NCBI GenBank assembly: GCA_946479825.1
Contig: CAMLHU010000166.1
Coordinates: 1-5,265, forward strand
Direction of reading: 5' to 3'
Source: an uncultured Gemmatimonadota bacterium
GTDB taxonomy: Bacteria; Gemmatimonadota; Gemmatimonadetes; Gemmatimonadales; GWC2-71-9
DNA length: 5,265 nt
The notes beneath the pieces were generated by a model, which was not told the DNA's origin, made no database searches, and saw only the letters and a program-made list of their open reading frames with translations. Shown here in pieces: positions 1 to 5,265 of the stretch. Each line of letters starts with the position of its first letter. Position 1 is the stretch's first letter. The position numbers and the translations under genes are program-made.

Positions 1-232
1 GGCGCGCCGGGTCGGCGTCGCGCTGGGGGTGGGCGCGGCCCTGGACCCGGCCGGGGCCGTGGGCCCGTACCGCGAGCGCCGCCGAGACCGAACTGTCGAT
101 CCCGCCGCTCATCGCCACCACGGCGCCCGAGCGCCGGAGCGACTCTCCCACCTGGCGCCGGATGACCGCCGAGATCTCGTCGACCGCGCGCGCCGCGTCG
201 AACGCGGCCCGTTCGCCTGCCGTTGCCTGCAT
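1..232 (-). CDS. NAD+ synthase-like PP-loop ATP pyrophosphatase (N-terminal part, cut by window edge)
   Basis: Reading the minus strand from an ATG at 232-230 gives 77 codons without a stop up to the window edge. Residues 38-48 are VVAMSGGIDSS, the PP-loop (SGGxDS) that binds the pyrophosphate of ATP in N-type ATP pyrophosphatases. The PQRDADP segment at residues 69-75 matches the position and pattern of the PERDSxP segment that follows the second strand in NAD+ synthases. It is therefore closer to NadE than to asparagine synthetase or GMP synthase. NadE adenylates nicotinate adenine dinucleotide and amidates it in the cytosol. The start is supported by GGGAG seven bases upstream. No glutaminase (nitrilase) domain precedes the PP-loop, so this would be the short, ammonia-dependent form, or a NadE-like amidating enzyme recruited to another pathway. 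The gene is divergent from an exosortase-type acyl-CoA ligase. Housekeeping NadE versus specialised paralogue cannot be decided because most of the protein is missing. Confidence 0.8.
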   Translation of the reverse strand, partial: MQATAGERAAFDAARAVDEISAVIRRQVGESLRRSGAVVAMSGGIDSSVSAALAVRAHGPGRVQGRAHPQRDADPAR

Positions 233-239
233 CGTGGTG

Positions 240-244
240 CTCCC
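240..244 (-). promoter_or_regulatory. Shine-Dalgarno site for the NadE-like gene
   Basis: On the minus strand this reads GGGAG, seven bases before the ATG at 232-230. It fixes the start of the NadE-like gene and supports that this strand is really coding here. The plus-strand open frame across the same bases is then only an extension of the ligase frame. Confidence 0.6.
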
Positions 245-373
245 GAGGGCTGGGCCCGCGTCGAGGGGCAAGTTCCGAGCCCGTGGGCGCCCCGCGCGGC
301 GTCGGCGCCTCGTGCTGCGACCGCGCCACGCCCCCGCCGGCCGTGGCGCGCCGGCGCAACGCGGAGCGCGCGG

Positions 374-393
374 CCACCCCGGTCCGGGGCTGG
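374..393. repeat. Dyad CCA-CCCCGG-T-CCGGGG-c-TGG
   Basis: The core at 377-389 is a perfect 6-bp inverted repeat around one T. CCA at 374-376 and TGG at 391-393 extend it, with a single bulged C at 390. Its centre (383) lies 28 bp from the centre of the palindrome at 403-419. The left arm overlaps the right arm of another possible stem (343-351 with 368-377), so the two RNA folds would exclude each other. Function is unknown. Confidence 0.35.
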
Positions 394-402
394 TACGGCC
401 GT

Positions 403-419
403 TGCCGCCCGGGGCGGCA
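403..419. repeat. Perfect 8+1+8 palindrome before the ligase ribosome binding site
   Basis: TGCCGCCC (403-410) and GGGCGGCA (412-419) are exact reverse complements around a single central G. The element ends five bases before the GGAGGA at 425-430. It could be a repressor operator, or in RNA a stem next to the ribosome binding site (the loop would have to open by a pair or two). High GC content raises the chance of such palindromes, so the function is inference. Confidence 0.45.
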
Positions 420-424
420 CCCCC

Positions 425-430
425 GGAGGA
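425..430 (+). promoter_or_regulatory. Shine-Dalgarno site of the acyl-CoA ligase
   Basis: GGAGGA lies nine bases before the ATG at 440-442. It is the strongest ribosome binding site in the window. It selects this ATG over the upstream in-frame starts, which would overlap the divergent NadE-like gene. Confidence 0.8.
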
Positions 431-439
431 TCACGCCGA

Positions 440-1957
440 ATGACTGACTCCCCTGCCCTGCGCAACGTGGCCGACCTCGTCTGGCGCTCGGCCGCCCGGC
501 ACCCCGACCGTCCGGCGGTCGTGGATCGCGCCGGCACGGTGGATCACGCCGCGCTCCGGTCCGGCGCGGCGGCGGTCGCGGCGATACTCCGGGCGGAGGG
601 CGTGGCCCCCGGCGACCGGGTCGCGATCCTCCTCGAACGCGGGGCCGAGGCGGCCGCCGCCTTCTTCGGCGTCGCCGCGGCCGGCGCGGTCGCGGTGGTC
701 ATCAACGAGAGTCTCCGCGCCCGGCAGGTGGAACACATCCTGGCCCAGGCCGGCGCGGCCAGGCTTCTCACCAACGACGAGATGCTGGCGCGACTCGGCC
801 GACCGCTCGAGCCGATTCCAACGATCCTCGACCCGCGCACCTTCCCCGCCGCCGACGCCGGCCACCCGCTGCCCCGGTCGCCCGACGACCTCGCGCAGCT
901 CGTCTATACCTCGGGCTCGACCGGCGCGCCGAAGGGCGTCGCGATCACCCACGGCAACCTGCTCGCCGCCGCGACGGTGGTGAGCGGCTATCTCGGCATC
1001 GAGCCGACCGACCGGATCGCGGGCCTGCTCACGCTGAGCTCGGTGTACGGGATGAGCCAGCTGCTCTGCGCCGTCACCACCGGCGCGGCGCTGGTGGTGG
1101 AACGCGCCGCGCTGCCGCGTGAGATCGTCCGCCGGCTCGCGGAGGAGCGGGTGACGGTCCTCGCCGCAGTGCCCCCGCTCTGGCTCCGGCTCCTGCACGG
1201 CGGCGGGCTCGGTGAGTCGCCGCTCGCATCGCTCCGGGTGCTCACCAACGCCGGCGGCCACCTTCCGGTCGACGCGGTCCGGACCCTGCGCCGGGTGCAG
1301 CCTCAGGCGCGCCTCTTCCTTATGTATGGGCTCACCGAGGTGCTCCGGAGCACCTTCCTCCCGCCGGAGGAGGTGGACCGTCACCCCGATTCGATCGGGC
1401 GTGCCATCCCTGGGGCCGAGGTGCTGGTGGTGGACGAGGAGGGCCGGCCGGTCCCGCCCGGCGTCACCGGGGAGCTGGTCCATCGGGGGCCGACGGTCGC
1501 GCTCGGCTACTGGCAGGATCCGGCGCGCACCGCCGAGGTGTTCCGCCCCGACCCGCGCGACCCCACGGCGGCGTCCCGGGTGGTGTATTCGGGCGACCTG
1601 GTGCGGGCCGACGCGGACGGCTTCCTCTATTACGTCGGGCGGAAGAACCGGGTCATCAAGGCGATGGGGTACCGGGTGGGCCCCGACGAGATCGTGGATG
1701 CGCTCTTCGCCTCGGGAGAGGTGGCCTCGGCGGAGGCGTTCGGGGAGCCCGACCCGGTGTGGGGATCGCGGATCGTCGCGTGCGTCGTGCTCCGGCCGGG
1801 GGGGTCGCTGGCCGCGCTGCGCGGGTTCTGCGCCCGCGAGCTGCCGCGACATATGCTCCCGGCGCGCTTCCAGGCGCTCGACGCGATGCCGCTCCTGCCG
1901 AGCGGCAAGCACGACCTCACGGCGCTCAGGCGGGAGGTGGCCGCGGCGGGATCGTGA
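440..1957 (+). CDS. AMP-forming acyl-CoA ligase, exosortase A-associated type (ANL superfamily)
   Basis: This 505-residue enzyme should activate a carboxylic acid with ATP to an acyl-adenylate and pass it to CoA or a carrier-protein thiol, in the cytosol. The ANL core motifs are intact. They are the phosphate loop YTSGSTGAPKG (156-166), A5 YGLTE (296-300), A7 YSGD with ribose-binding D386, A8 GRKNRVIKAMGYRV (400-413, the hinge to the C-terminal domain), and the A10 lysine K490 in PSGKHD. The stretch from LFLMYGLTE through STFLPPEEVDRHPDSIG to GELVHRG closely resembles, from memory, the family of acyl-CoA ligases found beside exosortase A in PEP-CTERM/exopolysaccharide loci. Length fits that family (about 500-520). 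The start is set by GGAGGA nine bases upstream. The next gene follows after 114 bp on the same strand. The acyl substrate cannot be read from sequence. No carrier protein or exosortase is in the window, so the link to such a system is inference. Confidence 0.88.
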   Translation: MTDSPALRNVADLVWRSAARHPDRPAVVDRAGTVDHAALRSGAAAVAAILRAEGVAPGDRVAILLERGAEAAAAFFGVAAAGAVAVVINESLRARQVEHILAQAGAARLLTNDEMLARLGRPLEPIPTILDPRTFPAADAGHPLPRSPDDLAQLVYTSGSTGAPKGVAITHGNLLAAATVVSGYLGIEPTDRIAGLLTLSSVYGMSQLLCAVTTGAALVVERAALPREIVRRLAEERVTVLAAVPPLWLRLLHGGGLGESPLASLRVLTNAGGHLPVDAVRTLRRVQPQARLFLMYGLTEVLRSTFLPPEEVDRHPDSIGRAIPGAEVLVVDEEGRPVPPGVTGELVHRGPTVALGYWQDPARTAEVFRPDPRDPTAASRVVYSGDLVRADADGFLYYVGRKNRVIKAMGYRVGPDEIVDALFASGEVASAEAFGEPDPVWGSRIVACVVLRPGGSLAALRGFCARELPRHMLPARFQALDAMPLLPSGKHDLTALRREVAAAGS

Positions 1958-2071
1958 TAGGCTTCGGGACTACGCCGCCTGCCGCGTGGGTGACTGACCC
2001 GGCCCTCGACAACCGCTGCGGACCCGCTCACCTTGAGGGAGCCGTTCCCCCCTCATCCACCCGGGTCCGCG
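1958..2071 (+). other. Intergenic gap with a long-range inverted repeat before the aminotransferase
   Basis: GCGGACCCG (2018-2026) is the exact reverse complement of CGGGTCCGC (2062-2070), which ends one base before the ATG at 2072. A further U-G pair (2017 with 2071) is possible in RNA. The 35-base loop carries GAGGGAG (2035-2041), the only good Shine-Dalgarno-like run nearby, but it lies 30 bases from the ATG. I see no terminator (no stem followed by a T run), so read-through from the ligase is possible. No clear promoter is seen. Confidence 0.5.
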
Positions 2072-3325
2072 ATGCACAAACGCGACTTCCTGCGCGCCGT
2101 CGGCGGGGCCTCGCTCGCGCTGTTCCTGAGCGAGGAGCTCCGCGCCCACGCCGCGCGCCTGGCGCCGGCCGAGCTGGCCGCCGACGAGAAGTTCTGGGCC
2201 CAGGTCCGCCGCCAGTTCCGGCTCACCTCCGAGTACATCAACCTCGAGAACGGCTACTACCTGATGCAGGCGCAGCCGGTGCTCGAGGCGTTCATCCGGC
2301 ACGTGCGCGAGGTCAACCTCCAGGCCTCGCGCTACATGCGCACCCGGCAGTTCGACGACAAGCGCGCGGTGCGCGACCGCCTGGCCGGGCTTGCGGGGTG
2401 CCCGCCGGAAGAGCTCATCATCACCCGGAACACCACCGAGTCGCTCGACACGGTCATCGCCGGCTTCGACTGGCAGCCGGGCGACGAGGCGGTGATGGCC
2501 GAGCAGGACTACGGCGCGATGCTCGATATGTTCACCCTGCAGGCGCGGCGCCGCGGGCTGGTGAAGCGGGTGGTCTCCCTCCCGCTCGACCCGGCCTCGG
2601 ACGACGAGATCGTGGCGCTCTACGAGAACGCGATCACGCCGAAGACCCGCCTGCTGATGGTGTGCCATATGGTCAACATCACCGGGCAGATCCTGCCAGT
2701 GGCCAAGGTGGCCGCGATGGCCCACCGCCACGGCGTGCAGGTGATGGTGGACGGCGCGCACACCTTTGCCCACCTCGATTACCGCATCCCCGACCTGGGC
2801 GGCGACTACTTCGGCACCTCGCTCCACAAGTGGCTTGGCGCGCCGCTCGGCGCGGGCCTCCTCTGGGTGCGCAGGGACCGGATCGCGGGGCTCTGGCCGA
2901 TGTTCAGCGACCAGAGCGTGCCGGACGACGACATCCGGAAGCTCAACCACACCGGCACCCACCCGGTGCACACCGACCTCGCGATCAACGACGCGATCGA
3001 CTGGCACCTGAGCGTCGGCATCGCGCGGAAGGAGGCCCGGCTCCGGCACCTGCAGCGCTACTGGACCGACCAGGTGCGCGGCCGGCCGAGGATCGTCCTC
3101 AACACCCCCGCCGATCCGGCGCGGTCGTGCGGCATCGCCAACGTCGGCGTCGCGGGGATGGCGCCGGCCGTCCTGGCGCAGCGGCTGTTCGACGAGCACC
3201 GGATCTGGACCGTCGCGATCGACGGCGCGGGGGTGCACGGCGTGCGGGTGACGCCGCACCTCTTCACCTCGCACGCCGAGCTCGACGCGCTGGTCCGCGC
3301 CCTGCACGTGATCGCCGCCGCCTGA
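2072..3325 (+). CDS. Class V aminotransferase-fold PLP enzyme with Tat-like signal
   Basis: This 417-residue protein has the aspartate aminotransferase-superfamily class V fold (isopenicillin N epimerase / cysteine desulfurase-like). PLP-site residues are present: N120-T-T-E for the cofactor phosphate, D227 and H230 in VDGAH for the pyridine ring, and K253 in TSLHKWLGAP for the Schiff base. R392 in GVRVTPHLF sits where the family binds the substrate carboxylate. The reaction (transamination, epimerisation, lyase or desulfurase) is not determined. The N-terminus, MHKRDFLRAVGGASLALFLS, resembles a twin-arginine signal with K-R instead of R-R. It is followed by a short hydrophobic run and an AHA cleavage-like site near residue 27, suggesting export or an anchored leader. 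The ATG at 2072 places this signal at the very N-terminus. A TTG at 2033 would add 13 residues and has no good upstream ribosome binding site. The next gene follows after 4 bp, so they are probably co-transcribed. Confidence 0.88.
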   Translation: MHKRDFLRAVGGASLALFLSEELRAHAARLAPAELAADEKFWAQVRRQFRLTSEYINLENGYYLMQAQPVLEAFIRHVREVNLQASRYMRTRQFDDKRAVRDRLAGLAGCPPEELIITRNTTESLDTVIAGFDWQPGDEAVMAEQDYGAMLDMFTLQARRRGLVKRVVSLPLDPASDDEIVALYENAITPKTRLLMVCHMVNITGQILPVAKVAAMAHRHGVQVMVDGAHTFAHLDYRIPDLGGDYFGTSLHKWLGAPLGAGLLWVRRDRIAGLWPMFSDQSVPDDDIRKLNHTGTHPVHTDLAINDAIDWHLSVGIARKEARLRHLQRYWTDQVRGRPRIVLNTPADPARSCGIANVGVAGMAPAVLAQRLFDEHRIWTVAIDGAGVHGVRVTPHLFTSHAELDALVRALHVIAAA

Positions 3326-3329
3326 CCCG

Positions 3330-4154
3330 ATGACGCGCCAGCAGGAACTCGCCGAACGGTTCCGCGCCCTGCACCGGAGCGGCTGCTTCGTCTCGCCCAA
3401 TCCGTGGGACGTGGGGAGCGCCCGGCTCCTCGTGCAGCTCGGATTCCCCGCCCTCGCCAGCACGAGCTCCGGATTCGCGTGGTCGGTCGGCCGCTCCGAC
3501 AACCACGTGTCGCTCGACCAGGCGCTCGACCACCTGCGCGCGCTCGCGGCGGCGGTGGATGTCCCGGTGAGCGCGGACTTCGAAGGCGGGTTCGCGGTCC
3601 GGCCGGAGGAGGTCGGGACGAACGTGACCCGCGCGCTCGGGACCGGGATCGCGGGGCTCTCCATCGAGGATTCGACCGGCGACCCGGCCGCGCCGCTCCA
3701 CGACTTCGACCTCGCGGTCGCCCGGGTCCGCGCCGCCCGCACGGCGATCGACCGGAGCGGCACCGGGGCCCTGCTCACGGCGCGGACCGAAGGCCACATC
3801 GTCGGCCGCCCCGACCTCGCCGAGACGATCCGGCGGCTCACCGCGTTCGCCGAGGCGGGGGCCGACTGCCTGTTCGCGCCGGGACTCCGCGACCCGGCCG
3901 ACATCGGCGCCGTCGTGCGCGCGGTGGCCCCGGCGCCGGTCAACGTCCTGGTGGGCGGCCCCTTCACCACCGTCGCGGAGCTCGCGGCGCTCGGCGTCCG
4001 CCGGATCAGCGTGGGCGGGGCGCTCGCCCGCGCGGCGTGGGGGGCCTTCCTGGGCGCCGCCACCGAGATCGCCACACAGGGGACGTTCACCGCGCTCGCG
4101 CGCGCCGTCCCGCACCCGGACATCGACCGCCGCTTCGGCGAGCCCGCCACGTGA
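3330..4154 (+). CDS. Isocitrate lyase/PEP mutase-superfamily protein
   Basis: This 274-residue (beta/alpha)8 protein belongs to the PrpB/PEP mutase superfamily (COG2513-like), whose enzymes make or break C-C or P-C bonds next to a carboxylate using Mg2+. NPWDVGSARL (24-33) and STSSG (44-48) match the N-terminal pattern. D83 in SADFEGG and E113-D114 in SIEDS are the expected metal ligands, and R152 in TARTEG the expected substrate arginine. The segment after SIEDS, where isocitrate and methylisocitrate lyases carry K-R/K-C-G-H, reads TGDPAAPLHD with no cysteine. The EDKxxxxxNS signature of true PEP mutase is also absent. It is therefore unlikely to be a classical lyase or a phosphonate-forming mutase. 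A hydrolase or lyase acting on a small 2-oxo or dicarboxylic acid is possible. The ATG is four bases after the aminotransferase stop and has no obvious ribosome binding site, which suggests translational coupling. Its stop overlaps the next start. Confidence 0.88.
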   Translation: MTRQQELAERFRALHRSGCFVSPNPWDVGSARLLVQLGFPALASTSSGFAWSVGRSDNHVSLDQALDHLRALAAAVDVPVSADFEGGFAVRPEEVGTNVTRALGTGIAGLSIEDSTGDPAAPLHDFDLAVARVRAARTAIDRSGTGALLTARTEGHIVGRPDLAETIRRLTAFAEAGADCLFAPGLRDPADIGAVVRAVAPAPVNVLVGGPFTTVAELAALGVRRISVGGALARAAWGAFLGAATEIATQGTFTALARAVPHPDIDRRFGEPAT

Positions 4155-5265
4155 AACTCCCGCGCACGACGCTCGCCTTCGTCATCCTGGCGCCGATCAT
4201 CGTGTTCGTCCTGAGCAACGGCTACACCCACCGCGGCGGCGACCTGGCCGGATACCTCACCGTCGGCGAACTCGGCCTCACCGGGCAGGACATCTACCGC
4301 GCCGCGCCGGCCGGCACCAACACCTGGCCGCCGCTCTTCGGGCTCGCCTGCATCCCGCTTGCGGCGCTCGCCCGGGTGTCGCTGGTGGGGACGCGCTGGG
4401 TGTGGCTGCTCGTCAACTGGATCGCGCTCGTGGCAGTGTTCGGCGCGCTGGCGCGGCTGGTGTACGACCGCCCGCTGGCGCTGCGTGGCATCGCCGGACC
4501 GGACGACGGCGTGGACCTCGCGAGCGGCGCGGTGCTCCTCCCGCTCCTGCTCTCCTCGGTGTGGGTCATCAGCAACTTCGAGCACCTGCAGGTCAACATC
4601 CTGGTGTTCGGGCTCACGCTCGCCGGCCTCCTGGCCCACCGGGCGGGGCGCGACGGCCGCGCGGGGCTCTGGATCGGGCTCGCCGCGGCGCTCAAGGTGA
4701 TGCCGGTGCTCTTCGTGCCGTACTTCGCCTGGCGGCGCCGGTGGCGGGCGGCGGCGGCCACCGCGGCGGCCGCGGTCGGCTGGTCGCTCGTGCCGGCGCT
4801 CGCGTACGGACCGGCCGGCCTGGCGGACCAGTTCGCCGCCTGGCGCGAGGCGCTCCGCGCCGGCTGGGGCGTCGGCAAGATGAACCTCTCGGTCTATGCG
4901 ATGACCGACCGGATCGTCGGCCACGGCTTCATCCCTTTCGCGCTCCCGGGCGTGGATGCCGTCCCCGCCTCCGGGCACCCGGCGGTCCTCTGGGTCGCCG
5001 GCGGGATCCTCCTCGCGGTGACGTTCGCGGCCTGCCTGATCTTCCGCGGCCCCTACGAGCCTCGCGGCCGCGCCGCCGTCGCGGAATGGGGGGTGGTGCT
5101 GCTGGTCGCGGCGCTCTTCGGCACCGTCACCTGGAAGGCGTACCTCGTCGTGGTCCTGATCCCGATGACGCTGTTCGTCGCCGCCTGGCGCGAGGCGGCG
5201 ACCGATCCGGTCGTCCGCCGGCGGCTCCGGCTGGTGGCGTGGGCGTCGGTCGTCGCGAGCCTGGG
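4151..5265 (+). CDS. GT87-type (DUF2029) membrane glycosyltransferase, C-terminus cut by window edge
   Basis: A GTG at 4151 overlaps the preceding TGA (GTGA), and the frame stays open for 371 codons to the window end. The protein is a polytopic GT-C fold enzyme, with hydrophobic segments near residues 6-22, 60-78, 83-105, 124-141, 148-163, 171-192, 200-218, 278-297, 311-327 and 330-346. GGD at 29-31 after the first segment supplies the Asp expected as catalytic base. GQDIYR (45-50) with TWPPLFG (58-64) and HLQVNILVFGL (145-155) with GLAAALKVMP (176-185) are the typical GT87 patterns. Family members such as mycobacterial PimE move mannose from polyprenyl-phosphate-mannose to lipid or glycan acceptors on the outer face of the membrane. 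Donor and acceptor are unknown here. A weak Shine-Dalgarno (GGCGAG, 4137-4142) lies eight bases upstream. The overlap indicates translational coupling with the PEP mutase-like gene. Alternatives are other GT-C families (GT39/GT83-like), which I consider less likely. Confidence 0.82.
   Translation, partial: MKLPRTTLAFVILAPIIVFVLSNGYTHRGGDLAGYLTVGELGLTGQDIYRAAPAGTNTWPPLFGLACIPLAALARVSLVGTRWVWLLVNWIALVAVFGALARLVYDRPLALRGIAGPDDGVDLASGAVLLPLLLSSVWVISNFEHLQVNILVFGLTLAGLLAHRAGRDGRAGLWIGLAAALKVMPVLFVPYFAWRRRWRAAAATAAAAVGWSLVPALAYGPAGLADQFAAWREALRAGWGVGKMNLSVYAMTDRIVGHGFIPFALPGVDAVPASGHPAVLWVAGGILLAVTFAACLIFRGPYEPRGRAAVAEWGVVLLVAALFGTVTWKAYLVVVLIPMTLFVAAWREAATDPVVRRRLRLVAWASVVASL

Larger units (their letters stand above)
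233..439. other. Divergent intergenic region with multiple GC-rich dyads
   Basis: This 207-bp gap lies between the divergent starts of the NadE-like gene and the acyl-CoA ligase, so promoters for both directions are expected in it. I see no convincing -35/-10 hexamers; almost all of it is G or C. It does hold several inverted repeats. These are a 6+1+6 palindrome at 377-389 that extends to 374-393 with one bulged base, a perfect 8+1+8 palindrome at 403-419, and a longer imperfect stem pairing 343-351 with 368-377. The ligase frame stays open leftwards through this region and over the NadE-like gene, but I see no family resemblance in that translation. Confidence 0.6.

Noticed and set aside
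1..8. GGCGCGCC at the very first bases, also at 345-352 and elsewhere
   Set aside because: An 8-bp G/C palindrome is expected several times by chance at this composition. It gives no evidence of a cloning junction or a repeat family.
29..439. N-terminal extension of the ligase frame by 137 residues
   Set aside because: It would overlap the divergent NadE-like gene, reads as Arg/Ala/Pro-rich sequence with no resemblance to the family, and the strong GGAGGA lies before the ATG at 440.
431..1912. Minus-strand open frame of 493 codons antisense to the acyl-CoA ligase
   Set aside because: Same composition effect. The product is Arg/Gly/His-rich without motifs, and the plus strand carries all ANL motifs in frame.
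1958..2017. Transcription terminator after the ligase
   Set aside because: No stable stem followed by a T-rich run is visible between the ligase stop and the next gene.
1759..3333. Plus-strand open frame of 524 codons overlapping the ligase end and the aminotransferase
   Set aside because: It is out of frame with both real genes, the translation is low-complexity Arg/Ala/Pro-rich, and it has no recognisable domain.
3330..4154. Phosphonate biosynthesis (PEP mutase) gene
   Set aside because: The EDKxxxxxNS signature is missing and no phosphonopyruvate decarboxylase-like gene is in the window.
1970..4978. Minus-strand open frame of 1002 codons antisense to three plus-strand genes
   Set aside because: It is a high-GC shadow: stop codons are rare in this phase. 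The translation is low-complexity Arg/Ala/Gly/Pro/His-rich with no family pattern, while the plus-strand genes have clear domain motifs.

Overview
This is a very GC-rich window (roughly 70% or more by eye) from a bacterial chromosome. It holds five protein-coding genes and two short intergenic gaps. I saw no RNA genes, insertion sequences, CRISPR arrays or phage genes. Strong G/C bias at third codon positions, long spurious antisense frames and a secretion-signal class V aminotransferase suggest a high-GC Gram-negative-type lineage (for example Gemmatimonadota, Acidobacteriota or Myxococcota). I cannot place it firmly.

Left part (1-439): the 5' end of an NAD+ synthase-like PP-loop ATP pyrophosphatase lies on the minus strand and runs off the left edge. 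It is transcribed away from the rest. A 207-bp divergent intergenic region (233-439) separates it from the first plus-strand gene. This gap carries good Shine-Dalgarno sequences for both genes and several strong dyads, including a perfect 8+1+8 palindrome next to the plus-strand ribosome binding site.

Middle (440-1957): a complete 505-residue AMP-forming acyl-CoA ligase of the ANL superfamily. Its central part strongly resembles the acyl-CoA ligases associated with exosortase A / PEP-CTERM exopolysaccharide loci.

Right part (2072-5265): after a 114-bp gap come three tightly packed genes. They encode a class V PLP-dependent aminotransferase-fold enzyme with a Tat-like N-terminus, an isocitrate lyase/PEP mutase-superfamily protein (4-nt gap), and a GT87-type membrane mannosyl/glycosyltransferase (4-nt overlap, running off the right edge). 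Spacing indicates one transcription unit. The ligase may be co-transcribed with them.

Taken together, the neighbourhood combines acyl/amide activation (NadE-like enzyme, ligase), PLP and PEP-mutase-fold small-molecule chemistry, and a polyprenyl-phosphate-sugar-dependent glycosyltransferase. That would fit a cell-envelope or exopolysaccharide locus, but the common pathway is inference. Each family is known. The combination, not any single gene, is the most unusual thing here.
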